64,000 bases of DNA from Gluconobacter frateurii. GTDB taxonomy: Bacteria; Pseudomonadota; Alphaproteobacteria; Acetobacterales; Acetobacteraceae. The stretch is from positions 248,001 to 312,000 of the forward strand of contig NZ_BEWN01000002.1 in NCBI RefSeq assembly GCF_002723955.1, given 5' to 3'. The first letter of the stretch is position 1, and every line of letters begins with the position of its first letter. The notes under the pieces are model-generated. The model was not told the DNA's origin. It ran no database searches and saw only the letters and a program-made list of their open reading frames with translations. The position numbers and the translations under genes are program-made. Below, in pieces: positions 1 to 8,413 of the stretch.

Positions 1-268
1 CCGCTTTGGCGAGATCGTCGCGGTCTCGCTCAATGGCGAGAGCGGCCTTGCGGTGCCATTCGTCTTCCTCGTGCATCATGGTGCGCACGCGGCGTTCAAG
101 CTGCTTGCGTTCCGCAATGGTGCGGACGGCCTGGCTGCGGACTTCAACCAGCGTGTCTTCCATCTCCTGGATCACGAGACGGATCATCTTCTGCGGGTCC
201 TCGGCCGTGGCGAGAATCGCATTGAGATTGGAGTTCACGATATCGGCGAGCCGAGAAAAAATACCCAT
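1..268 (-). CDS. pspA: Phage shock protein A (PspA/IM30 family), 5' part only
   Basis: About 89 N-terminal residues are visible; the rest lies beyond the left edge. The protein begins [19 protein letters not shown], followed by a charged heptad-rich helix ([18 protein letters not shown]). This is the typical start of PspA/IM30/Vipp1, a peripheral inner-membrane protein that binds stressed membrane, oligomerises and inhibits PspF. The ATG at 268 is preceded by an AGGAAGGA ribosome site. It is divergent from pspF, the classical psp arrangement, which strongly supports the call. The C-terminal part and any following pspB/pspC genes cannot be seen. Confidence 0.93.
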   Translation of the reverse strand, partial: MGIFSRLADIVNSNLNAILATAEDPQKMIRLVIQEMEDTLVEVRSQAVRTIAERKQLERRVRTMMHEEDEWHRKAALAIERDRDDLAKA

Positions 269-380
269 GACGCTTTCCTTCCTGAGAACTGGATTAGAGC
301 ACAATGACCTGTCTTGTCAGCGGGCTCGTTTTGGGGATGTTATGGTTGTGACAATCTGAAGTGGCGAACGAGGCTCAGAA

Positions 381-1433
381 ATGGCGAGATCCACCCAAGC
401 GGACGAGGTTCCGACACCCATCGGGCGGGCTCCGGCATTTCTGGCGATGCTGGATCAGATCTCGCGTCTTGCTCCCCTGAAGCGACCCGTTCTGGTGATC
501 GGGGAGCGTGGGACAGGCAAGGAACTGGTGGCTGCACGTCTTGCTCTCCTGTCGGATCGCTGGGACGCGCCACTGATCAAGTTGAACTGTGCGGCTTTGC
601 CGGAAGCTCTGCTGGACAGCGAGCTGTTCGGGCATGAGGCTGGCGCGTTTACTGGTGCGCAGAAGCGGCGTCTGTCGCGGTTTGAGCGTGCAGATGGCGG
701 AACACTGTTTCTGGATGAAATTGGCACAGCCTCTCTCGCCGTTCAGGAAAAACTGCTGCGCGTTATTGAGTACGGCAGTTTCGAGCGTGTTGGAGGCAGT
801 GAGACGATCCGGGTGGATGTGCGTCTGATCGGTGCGACCAATGCGGATCTGCCCACTATGGCGCAGGAAGGAACTTTCCGACCGGATCTTCTGGATCGAC
901 TGGCTTTCGATGTGGTCAATGTTCCGCCGTTGAGAGCGCGGGAAGAGGACATTCCTCTTCTGGCCGAGCATTTCGCCACGAAGATGAGTGCCGAGTTGGG
1001 CCGCAAGCTTTTCGTTGGCTTCTCCGCGAAGGCGTTGCAATGTCTGATGGATCACAACTGGCCGGGCAATGTGCGAGAGCTGCGGAATGTGGTGGAACGT
1101 AGTGTCTATAGGATGGAGCAGCCGGAGCGTCGACTGGACGAGATTGTCCTTGATCCGTTCGTGACGCCCGACTGGGACGCACATGTCGTTGCTCCGCCGA
1201 CCGTAATTTCCAATGCGGCTTCGGGAAGTCCTCAGACGTTTCCGCTGGATTTTTCCGAGACTGTCAAAAGCCATGAGCGGACTCTTTTGGAGGCTGCCCT
1301 GCGTGAGGCGCAGTTCAGTCAGCGGCAGGCTGCGGAGCTGCTGGGGCTGACCTACTACCAGTTCCGGCATCACCTGCGGCTGCATGGTCTTGCAGACAAG
1401 GAAGCGCGGAAGGCTTTGACCAAAAAGGGATAG
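381..1433 (+). CDS. pspF: PspF, sigma-54-dependent activator of the psp operon
   Basis: A 350-residue AAA+ enhancer-binding protein without an N-terminal receiver domain, the usual PspF architecture. Visible motifs are Walker A (GERGTGKE, about residues 40-47), the sigma-54-contacting GAFTGA loop, Walker B-like GGTLFLDEIG, the R-finger region (FRPDLLDRLAFD) and a C-terminal Fis-type helix-turn-helix (QRQAAELLGLTYYQFRHHL). The family activates sigma-54 RNA polymerase at psp promoters and is held inactive by PspA. It is divergent from pspA, with 112 bp between the start codons. I could not find a clean GG-N10-GC (-24/-12) element in that gap, so the regulated promoter is not pinned down. Confidence 0.93.
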   Translation: MARSTQADEVPTPIGRAPAFLAMLDQISRLAPLKRPVLVIGERGTGKELVAARLALLSDRWDAPLIKLNCAALPEALLDSELFGHEAGAFTGAQKRRLSRFERADGGTLFLDEIGTASLAVQEKLLRVIEYGSFERVGGSETIRVDVRLIGATNADLPTMAQEGTFRPDLLDRLAFDVVNVPPLRAREEDIPLLAEHFATKMSAELGRKLFVGFSAKALQCLMDHNWPGNVRELRNVVERSVYRMEQPERRLDEIVLDPFVTPDWDAHVVAPPTVISNAASGSPQTFPLDFSETVKSHERTLLEAALREAQFSQRQAAELLGLTYYQFRHHLRLHGLADKEARKALTKKG

Positions 1434-1716
1434 ACGCGGGTTCATGTCTGAAGTGATGCATGAAACGTGCCAAATTGAGTTTTTGCGTTTTTCTGGTTTG
1501 AAATCATAAAACAGGAAAAGGGCATTTCGGGGAAAATGGCCACGAATTGATGAAATTGGCCATAATTGTTCGATAAATGCGAATGATGAGAATTCGTCAA
1601 ATAAACCATTTAATATAGTTATACAAAATAAAATAGTTGAATAATAGCCGGTGCGCGCCTATGTCTCCTTCACGTCGTGATTCTGGCGCGTCTGAACATG
1701 GATATGGGTGCAGTAA
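1434..1716. other. AT-rich intergenic region between pspF and cysH
   Basis: This 283-bp stretch is visibly AT-rich compared with its neighbours and contains no plausible gene. It should hold the promoter of the cysH-cysD-cysNC operon. No convincing -35/-10 pair was identified. The only structured element seen is the repeated TGGCCA motif, listed separately. Confidence 0.6.
1536..1563. repeat. Paired TGGCCA motifs upstream of cysH (possible operator)
   Basis: ATGGCCA at 1536-1542 and TGGCCAT at 1557-1563 are exact inverted copies. Each core TGGCCA is itself palindromic, and the two cores lie 20 bp apart, about two helical turns. This geometry would suit two regulator dimers on one DNA face. 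It is about 155 bp before cysH. No regulator is assigned. Confidence 0.3.
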
Positions 1717-2397
1717 ATGCCTCTCTCACAATCCGAACTTCGACATCTTATGGAGACGCCGGAGAGTCATGCGCTTGAGGAAGCACTGGTGAGTCTGAAA
1801 GGACGCGTTGCAGTCATTTCCTCATTTGGTGCGGAATCTGCGATCCTGCTGGATGAGATCGCCCGGATTGATCCGTCTGTTCCGGTTTTCTTTCTGGATA
1901 CACGCCGGCATTTTCCGGAAACGCTCTCCTACCGTGATGAGCTTTCTGATGTGCTGGGCTTACAGGACGTTCGAACCATTTCTCCGGCAGCGCGGGAGCT
2001 CGAAAACAGGGATCCGCAGGATCAGCTGGCGGCTTTCGACCCTGATGCGTGCTGTGCCTTACGGAAAGTCGAGCCTCTGGAACTGGTATTGCCGGAATTC
2101 GATGTCTGGCTGACGGGACGCAAGCGCAGTCAGGCGTCTACGCGGGCGGCTCTTCCGGTGGTGGAGCCTCAGCCGGATGGAACCGTGAAACTCAACCCGC
2201 TGGCGGGTTGGGGGCCGGAAAAGATTGAAGCCGAAATGCGTCGTCGGCATTTGCCGCGGCATCCTCTGGTTTCAAAAGGATACACTTCGATTGGCTGTGC
2301 GCCTTGCACACGGCCCGTGGGAGACGGAGAAGACGGGCGGGCGGGTCGTTGGGCCGGTCTGACCAAGACAGAATGCGGCATTCATCGGCCGGCATGA
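1717..2397 (+). CDS. cysH: Assimilatory adenylyl-sulfate (APS) reductase, [4Fe-4S] type
   Basis: This 226-residue PAPS/APS reductase family enzyme would reduce activated sulfate to sulfite in cysteine biosynthesis. It has the family N-terminus (VAVISSFGAESAILLDE), the LTGRKRSQ sulfate-binding stretch and the C-terminal KTECGIH with the catalytic Cys220. The CC pair at residues 112-113 together with CAPC (Cys194/Cys197) forms the [4Fe-4S] ligand set that marks APS reductases; PAPS reductases lack it. An in-frame stop lies directly before the ATG at 1717, so this is the earliest start. The ribosome site is weak. The stop overlaps the cysD start (ATGA). Confidence 0.93.
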   Translation: MPLSQSELRHLMETPESHALEEALVSLKGRVAVISSFGAESAILLDEIARIDPSVPVFFLDTRRHFPETLSYRDELSDVLGLQDVRTISPAARELENRDPQDQLAAFDPDACCALRKVEPLELVLPEFDVWLTGRKRSQASTRAALPVVEPQPDGTVKLNPLAGWGPEKIEAEMRRRHLPRHPLVSKGYTSIGCAPCTRPVGDGEDGRAGRWAGLTKTECGIHRPA

Positions 2398-3242
2398 ATA
2401 TGGAGCGGACAATGACGCGGACACACACCTTGGCGGAACCGCGCGTCATGGATGATCTTGACCAGCTCGAAGCTCAGAGCATTTTCATCCTGCGTGAAGC
2501 CTACCGGAAACTGAAACCTCTATCGCTGCTGTGGTCCCTTGGGAAAGACAGCAACGTCATGGTTTGGCTGGCGCGCAAAGCGTTCATGGGGCGCGTGCCG
2601 TTCCCGGTCATGCATGTCGATACCGAGAAGAAATTCCCGGAAATGTATGCTTTCCGGGATGAGTACACGAAGAAGTGGAATCTGGATCTGCTTCTTGGAT
2701 ACTGCCCGCCGGTTGAAGAGATTGATCCGTCCTTGCCGCCTGCCGCGCGATCTGCAGCCCGCAAGACCGCAGGTCTGGCGGCCATGATCGACAAGCACAA
2801 GCTGCGTGGTGTGATTGCGGGTATCCGCCGTGACGAGCAGGCTACGCGTGCCAAGGAACGCGTGTTCAGCCCACGTGGTGCCGGTCATCGCTGGGATGTC
2901 CGCAATCAGCCGCCCGAATTCTGGGACCAGTACGCCACGCCGTATGAAGACGGGATGCATATCCGCGTACATCCGTTGCTGGCCTGGCGTGAGATCGATA
3001 TCTGGCGGTACATCGAGCGTGAGGGCATCCCCCTTGTGGATCTGTATTTTGCCAAGGACGGCAAGCGGTATCGCTCGCTGGGCGATCAGGACATCACCAG
3101 CCCGATCGAGAGCAATGCGGCCACAGTGGCCGAGGTGATTGCCGAACTGGAAAGCAGCAAGACGTCCGAGCGCGCCGGGCGTGCCATGGATCATGAGTCG
3201 GAAGATGCGTTCGAGCGTCTCCGTGTGGCGGGGTATCTGTAA
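2394..3242 (+). CDS. cysD: Sulfate adenylyltransferase subunit 2 (ATP sulfurylase small subunit)
   Basis: CysD carries the catalytic ATP-pyrophosphatase-type domain of ATP sulfurylase and makes APS from sulfate and ATP in a heterodimer with CysN. Visible family features are the [11 protein letters not shown]-loop, [16 protein letters not shown], and the [19 protein letters not shown] and DITSPI stretches. The ATG at 2394 overlaps the cysH stop by four bases, implying translational coupling. An alternative ATG at 2412 has a GGAG ribosome site and could be the true start. cysNC follows two bases after the stop. Confidence 0.95.
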   Translation: MNMERTMTRTHTLAEPRVMDDLDQLEAQSIFILREAYRKLKPLSLLWSLGKDSNVMVWLARKAFMGRVPFPVMHVDTEKKFPEMYAFRDEYTKKWNLDLLLGYCPPVEEIDPSLPPAARSAARKTAGLAAMIDKHKLRGVIAGIRRDEQATRAKERVFSPRGAGHRWDVRNQPPEFWDQYATPYEDGMHIRVHPLLAWREIDIWRYIEREGIPLVDLYFAKDGKRYRSLGDQDITSPIESNAATVAEVIAELESSKTSERAGRAMDHESEDAFERLRVAGYL

Positions 3243-3243
3243 A

Positions 3244-5124
3244 ATGGGTGATCATATCGCAACCCAGACTCTCTCTGAGGCACATCGTGCTGCGGCTACG
3301 CCCATCGTGATTGTTGGCCATGTTGATCATGGTAAATCTACGCTGATCGGTCGTCTGCTGTACGACACTGACAGTCTTCAGGACGGCAAGCTCGCGCAGA
3401 TCGTCGAGAGCAGCCGCAAGCGTGGTCTGGCGGTAGAGTGGAGCTTCCTGCTCGACTCCCTTCAGATTGAGCGCGATCAGGGTGTGACGGTCGATTCCAC
3501 GCGTATTCCGTTCCGTCTGGGCTCGCGTGAGTTTGTGATCGTGGATGCGCCAGGCCATCGTCAGTTCCTGCGCAACATGATTACGGGTGCTGCCGATGCG
3601 GAAGCTGCCGTTCTGGTGGTGGATGCTCAGGAAGGGGCACAGGAACAGACGCGGCGTCATGCCATGCTGTTGCGCCTGATTGGCATCCGGCACGTTATCG
3701 TGCTGCTGAACAAGTCGGACGTCCTGGGCTTTGATGAGTCGAAGATTGTTCAGGCCGAGTCTGATGTACGTCAGTTGCTTGGGCGTCTGGAAATTGAGGT
3801 TGAAGCCGTTGTTCCGGCGTCTGCGCGTGATGGTGACAATATCGCCAGCCGGTCCGAGCGGTCTGCCTGGTACAAGGGGCCGACGCTGATTGAGGCGCTG
3901 GCCAATGTGCCGCCTCCGGCGTCTCGTCTGGCGCTGCCGTTCCGTATGCCGGTTCAGGACGTTTATCGCTTCGATGGCGTGCGCTATGTCGCAGGCCGGA
4001 TCGAGCGTGGCACGGTGCGTGCGGGTGATCGCCTGACGATTGGTGCGCAGGGCCAGATTGCCACGGTTGCAGAAGTCTGCCGCTGGCATGCGCCGGAACT
4101 GCCGGTTGCTGGCGCAGGTGAATCCATTGCGCTGCGTCTGGAGCCGGATCTGGTTCCGGATCGTGGGGATCTGCTGTTCCCGGCGGATGACAAGGCTGCG
4201 GCCCCGGAGCGCTCGGCACGTATTCGCACCCGTCTGTTCTGGCTTCGCGGTGAACCGCTGCGGGTTGGAGAAAGCTTCACGCTTCGTCTGGCGACGGCTG
4301 AGCATGATGTGACGGTGGCATCCATCGATGCTGTCGTAGATCTTGATGACCTGACGCTGCGTCAGGGCGATGAGGTTCCACCAGACGGGTTTGCCGAGAT
4401 CACGTTGGCAGCCTCCCATGCTGTGCTGTTTGACCCGTTCTCTCCGGGCTTTGGCGATGGCCGAGGCGTGCTCGTAGATCGTCATCAGCGCATTGTAGGC
4501 GGCGCACCGCTGATTGGCCCTGCTGATCTGGAAGAGGGCGTTCATGCCATCCATCCAACGGCCAGCCGCATTTCCGCTGGGCAGCAGGCGCAGGCCCGCG
4601 GGCATAAGAGCGGTGTGTTCTGGCTGACGGGTCTGCCGGGTTCCGGCAAAAGCACTGTGGCGCGGGCGGCGGAAGTGTCGCTGGCGGCTCAGAACGTGAA
4701 AGCGACCGTGCTGGACGGCGACACGCTTCGCGCTGGTTTGTGCAGTGATCTAGGCTTCTCGCCGGAAGATCGTCGGGAAAACATTCGCCGGGCGGCGCAT
4801 GTCGCGAAGATTCTGTCCGAGAGCGGTCAGGCAGTCATCGTGGCACTCGTTTCACCGCTACAGGCGGACCGTGATCTGGCCCGACAGATTGTTGGTGAGG
4901 GCTTCCATGAAGTGTTCGTGGATACATCACTGGCAACCTGTGAACAGCGTGACCCGAAGGGATTGTATGCGGCGGCACGCGCTGGAAAGATCCCGGAATT
5001 CACGGGTGTTTCAGCACCTTATGAAGCACCGTTGTCTCCTGAGCTTCGTCTCGGAGCGGATCGGACGGAATCTGAGACAGTTAGTGAACTGACTGGGTTT
5101 GTTCTGCGGGTTGTTCAGCCCTGA
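3244..5124 (+). CDS. cysNC: Bifunctional sulfate adenylyltransferase subunit 1 / APS kinase
   Basis: A 626-residue fusion. The N-terminal CysN part is an EF-Tu-like GTPase (G1 GHVDHGKST at residues 25-33, [14 protein letters not shown]) whose GTP hydrolysis drives ATP sulfurylase. The C-terminal CysC part (from about residue 450) has a P-loop GLPGSGKST near residue 463, [10 protein letters not shown], the [14 protein letters not shown] signature and [13 protein letters not shown], so the APS kinase looks intact. It starts at the ATG two bases after the cysD stop. It is last in the operon and followed by a strong terminator. PAPS made by the kinase half is not needed by the APS-type reductase encoded upstream (see findings). 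Confidence 0.95.
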   Translation: MGDHIATQTLSEAHRAAATPIVIVGHVDHGKSTLIGRLLYDTDSLQDGKLAQIVESSRKRGLAVEWSFLLDSLQIERDQGVTVDSTRIPFRLGSREFVIVDAPGHRQFLRNMITGAADAEAAVLVVDAQEGAQEQTRRHAMLLRLIGIRHVIVLLNKSDVLGFDESKIVQAESDVRQLLGRLEIEVEAVVPASARDGDNIASRSERSAWYKGPTLIEALANVPPPASRLALPFRMPVQDVYRFDGVRYVAGRIERGTVRAGDRLTIGAQGQIATVAEVCRWHAPELPVAGAGESIALRLEPDLVPDRGDLLFPADDKAAAPERSARIRTRLFWLRGEPLRVGESFTLRLATAEHDVTVASIDAVVDLDDLTLRQGDEVPPDGFAEITLAASHAVLFDPFSPGFGDGRGVLVDRHQRIVGGAPLIGPADLEEGVHAIHPTASRISAGQQAQARGHKSGVFWLTGLPGSGKSTVARAAEVSLAAQNVKATVLDGDTLRAGLCSDLGFSPEDRRENIRRAAHVAKILSESGQAVIVALVSPLQADRDLARQIVGEGFHEVFVDTSLATCEQRDPKGLYAAARAGKIPEFTGVSAPYEAPLSPELRLGADRTESETVSELTGFVLRVVQP

Positions 5125-5150
5125 GTTTGGGATGATCTGACGTGGAAGAG

Positions 5151-5176
5151 ACGGCGGCCTCTGGGCCGCCGTTTTT
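5151..5176 (+). terminator. Rho-independent terminator of the cys operon
   Basis: Perfect 9-bp stem ACGGCGGCC/GGCCGCCGT with a TCTG loop, followed by TTTTCGTTT. It lies 26 bp after cysNC and just before the convergent SDR gene. Confidence 0.9.
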
Positions 5177-5180
5177 CGTT

Positions 5181-6224
5181 TCAGGGCAGAAAGCCGGCCT
5201 TGCGGAGCCAGTTGATTTCGTCAGTCAGGGTTTCTTCAAGAGGTCTGAAGGTCAGTCCGAGATCATGATGAAATCTGTGGGCACTGAAATGGGAGCGGTC
5301 ATTTTCCGAGGCGAGCGCCTTTGCCGTTGCCCAGCTCATCAGTACGGGCTTGCGTGTGAGACGGGCTTGCACTTCGCTGAGGGCTGCAATGACATAGAGC
5401 GGCGGCATGGGAATCTGGCGTGATGGAGCTTTGCGACCAGTCAGTCTGGCAATTAATGGAATGAGGTCAGCCATTGTCTGGTGCCTGCCCGCTGCCAGAT
5501 AGCGTTCCCCGCGCTTACCTTTGCTAAGACAGGCAATCATTGCCTGCGCAACGTCCCGCGCATCGACAAGACTGACCGAACCGGGTGGAATTCCCGGAAG
5601 TTTTCCGCGAGCGACATCAAGGACTGTTTGGCCAGCAGAGGTGGGTCCTCGGTCACCTGGGCCGTGCATCCAGCCCGGAAGGACCATGCAGGCCCAGAAT
5701 TCCGGATAATCAGCCAGAAAATCATTTAGAACTTTCTCGGACCGGATCTTGCTTCGGAAATAGGGATCAGCCTCGTTTTCGCGCCGAAGCATTGTTTCAT
5801 CTACGGTCTGTCCTTTCGCGCCTTTCAAAACAGCAATGGAACTCACATGAACCATGCGACGGATCCCTGCTTTCCATGAGGTATCCAGAAGCTCTTTCAT
5901 GGCTTTGACGTTGATTGCTTCCAGATCTTGGTTGTGGTTACCGCCCGTATAGGAATCCCGGAAATATGCTGCCGTATGGAACAGGACATCTACGCCAAAT
6001 AAGGCCGCGCTGAAGCTCGAAATGGATTGAAGGTCTCCAGTGATGATCTCGATCGGGAGGCCATCGAACTGTTGTTGCGCTTTGGCTTCCGATCGTGCGA
6101 GCCCACGGACCTGAAAGCCTTCCGTCAGAAGTGCGCGAACCAGATTATTGCCGAGAAGACCTGTGGCCCCTGTTACAAAAGCGACAGGGGCGGGAGTAAT
6201 TTTGCTCTGTGAGGGGGCGGTCAT
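5181..6224 (-). CDS. Extended SDR-family NAD(P)-dependent epimerase/dehydratase-like reductase
   Basis: A 347-residue Rossmann oxidoreductase of the dihydroflavonol-reductase-like extended SDR group. It has the N-terminal nucleotide motif TGATGLLGNNL, the NAG-equivalent FHTAAYF, an active-site Ser stretch (MVHVSSIAVL) and YFRSK (YxxxK) catalytic pair. No signal peptide or membrane segment is visible. The substrate cannot be told from sequence. It is transcribed away from the adjacent MerR-type regulator and preceded by a promoter of the MerR-activated type, so it is probably the regulator's target. Start ATG at 6224, with GGAG upstream. Confidence 0.8.
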   Translation of the reverse strand: MTAPSQSKITPAPVAFVTGATGLLGNNLVRALLTEGFQVRGLARSEAKAQQQFDGLPIEIITGDLQSISSFSAALFGVDVLFHTAAYFRDSYTGGNHNQDLEAINVKAMKELLDTSWKAGIRRMVHVSSIAVLKGAKGQTVDETMLRRENEADPYFRSKIRSEKVLNDFLADYPEFWACMVLPGWMHGPGDRGPTSAGQTVLDVARGKLPGIPPGSVSLVDARDVAQAMIACLSKGKRGERYLAAGRHQTMADLIPLIARLTGRKAPSRQIPMPPLYVIAALSEVQARLTRKPVLMSWATAKALASENDRSHFSAHRFHHDLGLTFRPLEETLTDEINWLRKAGFLP

Positions 6225-6255
6225 GAGAATGGCTCCGTCAAGAAAGGGAGCATGG

Positions 6256-6286
6256 TCTATAAGGCTGGACCTTGGTCCATGGTCAA
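6256..6286 (-). promoter_or_regulatory. MerR-type promoter (19-bp spacer) with dyad operator, driving the SDR gene
   Basis: On the minus strand, -35 TTGACC (6286-6281) and -10 TATAGA (6261-6256) are separated by exactly 19 bp, the overlong spacer typical of promoters activated by MerR-family proteins. A dyad (CCTTG at 6270-6274 and CAAGG at 6284-6288, with an inner C..G match) overlaps the -35 and spacer. The merR-like gene starts 16 bp beyond on the plus strand, so the same site could also control the regulator itself. Confidence 0.72.
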
Positions 6287-6301
6287 GGAAGAGAGACGGT
6301 C

Positions 6302-6706
6302 ATGCTAATTGGCGAATTCGCTCAAAGAGCGGGCTTAAGTCAGGACACGGTACGGTTTTATGTGCGCAAAGGATTGCTGCGGCCTCTGACAGGTTCGCGC
6401 GGGGGACGGAATCCTTATCAGGAATTTACGGAGCGGGACCTGCAGACGGCCCGGATTATTCGTTTTGGGCAGTCTCTTGGGATGAGTCTGAAAGAGCTGG
6501 CAGCGATCAATGATGAGATGTTGCAAGACGGCCTTTCCAATGAACGTGCTGTGGTGCTCATGCAAAAACAGATTGAGCGTCTTGCCGAAAAGGCTTCTGA
6601 AATTGAAATGCTGACCCAGTATCTCCAGGCGAAATGCCAATGGATACAATCCGGGAAAAGAGAGCCTGAACCTTCGTTTCTCTGCGTTGCTGAATACAGA
6701 AGATAG
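6302..6706 (+). CDS. MerR-family transcriptional regulator
   Basis: 134 residues. The N-terminal winged helix-turn-helix MLIGEFAQRAGLSQDTVRFY and the GLLRPL segment are canonical MerR, followed by IIRFGQSLGMSLKELAAI and a long coiled-coil helix (about residues 75-115). The C-terminal tail is short, with no clustered cysteines, so a metal sensor is unlikely and a small-molecule or redox signal is more plausible. The ATG at 6302 has an AAGGAAGAGAG ribosome site. It is divergent from the SDR gene and very likely controls it through the 19-bp-spacer promoter. Confidence 0.88.
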   Translation: MLIGEFAQRAGLSQDTVRFYVRKGLLRPLTGSRGGRNPYQEFTERDLQTARIIRFGQSLGMSLKELAAINDEMLQDGLSNERAVVLMQKQIERLAEKASEIEMLTQYLQAKCQWIQSGKREPEPSFLCVAEYRR

Positions 6707-6958
6707 TCGGACGCCTCACGGAATTGCGTTTATCGGAGAAAGCAAACCGAAAGTAGGCTCACCCTGTTAACAATCTGCATGGAGATGAGTCATGCGATAT
6801 GTGATCTGCTTGCAGAATCGAATGTCACATCGTCTGGAAAAATAACATTAATATTATCAAAATATGAAAATACTCACTTCTATGATGTGCTTTTTGGTGC
6901 TGTAACGTTAAAGACGACGCCCTACAAACGTATCTGCTCACATGCGGAAGAAGGCCAT

Positions 6959-8341
6959 ATGACGCAGTCTCTTGATGTTTCACGAAAGCTCAGCGGAGAC
7001 GCGCTGACGAATTTCATCGCAACCATTTCCGCTACAGGTGGCCTCCTCTTCGGGTATGACACGGGAATTATCTCGTCAGCTCTGCTGCAGATCCGTGAGC
7101 AGTTTCATCTCGATACGATTGGCTCTGAAATTGTCACCTCTGCCATCATTCTCGGGGCTCTTTTCGGGTGCCTCGGGGCTGGTGGTATTTCGGATCGGTT
7201 TGGCCGACGCCGGACAGTCATGGTCGCAGCGGCGCTCTTTCTGGCGGGTACGGCGCTGGCCTCGGCTGCGCAAAGCGTTGCGGTTCTGATCGTCTCACGC
7301 CTGATCCTGGGCCTTGCCATTGGTGCGGCGTCACAGATCGTGCCGATTTATATTGCTGAGATTTCCCCGCCCAGCCGTCGTGGACGACTGGTTGTTGGAT
7401 TCCAGCTTGCGATTGTGTCCGGCATCACGATCTCCTTTCTGACCGGATATTTCCTGCGCAACAGCAGTTGGCGCATCATGTTCGGCATTGGCATGCTGCC
7501 AGCTCTGATCCTGTTCGTCGGTATGGCATTTCTGCCCAACAGCCCCCGCTGGCTGGCGCTCAAAGGCAGGACAGATGAAGCTCTTGCTGTCCTGCGCCGT
7601 GTTCGCTCTTCAGAAGAAGCAGCGCAGGCTGAGCTTCAGGGAATTGTCGACAATCATGATGAACAGGCTCCGTGGTCTGAGCTTGCAAAGCCTTGGGTGC
7701 GGCCTGCGCTGATTGCTTCTGTCGGCATTGCGCTTCTGTGCCAGCTGACGGGCATCAATGCTGTTCTGTATTATGCACCTGCCATCTTTGCGGATGCTGG
7801 TTTTGGTCAGGAATCAGCGTTGCTGACGTCCGTCGCGGTTGGTCTGGCCATGGTCTGTGCAACGATCTTTGGTGGCTGGGCGGTTGATACCTGGGGCCGT
7901 CGGACGCTGATCCTGCGTCTGCTGCCGGGTGCAGTCATTTCTCTGATTGTTCTGGGAGCGATGTTCGCATTCCACATGACGGGGGGCATGGGGGCATGGA
8001 TCACGGTTCTGGCCATCATGGGCTACACGATCTGTAACACGGGAAGCCTGTCCGTCGCGGTCTGGCTGGTAGGTGCTGAGGTCTATCCGCTGTCCTGCCG
8101 TGGCAAGGGAATGAGCCTGGTTGCCGGAAGCCATTGGGGGGCAGATCTGATCATCTCCCTGACGACGCTTTCTCTGGTGCAGGGACTGGGTGCGCATATG
8201 ACGTTCTGGCTGTTTGCCGCCGTCAATGCTTTCGCGTTCTTTTTCGTGCTCCGCTACGTCCCGGAAACCAAGGGTCAGTCTCTGGAGCAGCTTGAAAGAA
8301 GCTTGCGGAATGGCACGTTTGCTCCTGTTCACAAGTCATGA
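6959..8341 (+). CDS. Sugar:H+ symporter, MFS sugar-porter family (GalP/XylE-like)
   Basis: 460 residues with about twelve hydrophobic segments. Sugar-porter signatures are clear: GGLLFGYDTGIISSAL near the N-terminus, DRFGRRR between segments 2 and 3, PIYIAEISPPSRRGRL, PNSPRWL, QLTGINAVLYYAP, DTWGRR and the C-terminal PETKGQSLEQLE. It should import a hexose or pentose with protons across the inner membrane. The ATG at 6959 with GGAAGAAGG upstream was preferred; a longer in-frame reading from 6779 adds an unconserved tail. The 250 bp before it are AT-rich and probably carry the promoter. Confidence 0.93.
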   Translation: MTQSLDVSRKLSGDALTNFIATISATGGLLFGYDTGIISSALLQIREQFHLDTIGSEIVTSAIILGALFGCLGAGGISDRFGRRRTVMVAAALFLAGTALASAAQSVAVLIVSRLILGLAIGAASQIVPIYIAEISPPSRRGRLVVGFQLAIVSGITISFLTGYFLRNSSWRIMFGIGMLPALILFVGMAFLPNSPRWLALKGRTDEALAVLRRVRSSEEAAQAELQGIVDNHDEQAPWSELAKPWVRPALIASVGIALLCQLTGINAVLYYAPAIFADAGFGQESALLTSVAVGLAMVCATIFGGWAVDTWGRRTLILRLLPGAVISLIVLGAMFAFHMTGGMGAWITVLAIMGYTICNTGSLSVAVWLVGAEVYPLSCRGKGMSLVAGSHWGADLIISLTTLSLVQGLGAHMTFWLFAAVNAFAFFFVLRYVPETKGQSLEQLERSLRNGTFAPVHKS

Positions 8342-8345
8342 AAAA

Positions 8346-8407
8346 GGGAGCTCTCTGGCTCCCCGTTTCAAGAAAAAGCTGGTTCCTGAAGAGCCGGCTT
8401 TTTTTAT
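8346..8407. terminator. Double hairpin between convergent sugar porter and ugd
   Basis: GGGAGC/GCTCCC (8346-8363 region) is followed by AAAGCTGG/CCGGCTTT (8375-8402 region) running into a T-tract on the plus strand and an A-tract on the left arm, so it could terminate both convergent genes. Confidence 0.75.
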
Positions 8408-8413
8408 TCAGCC

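Noticed and set aside
281-308. Possible sigma-54 promoter near GTCATTGTGCTC on the minus strand before pspA
   Set aside because: The GG to GC spacing is seven bases rather than ten.
3094-4605. 503-codon open frame antisense to cysD/cysNC
   Set aside because: It lies opposite well-conserved enzyme domains; its translation is Arg/His/Gln-rich with no family features, a typical shadow of GC-rich coding DNA.
6779-6958. Longer N-terminus for the sugar porter from 6779
   Set aside because: The extra 60 residues are unlike sugar porters and the DNA is AT-rich; ATG 6959 has a much better ribosome site.
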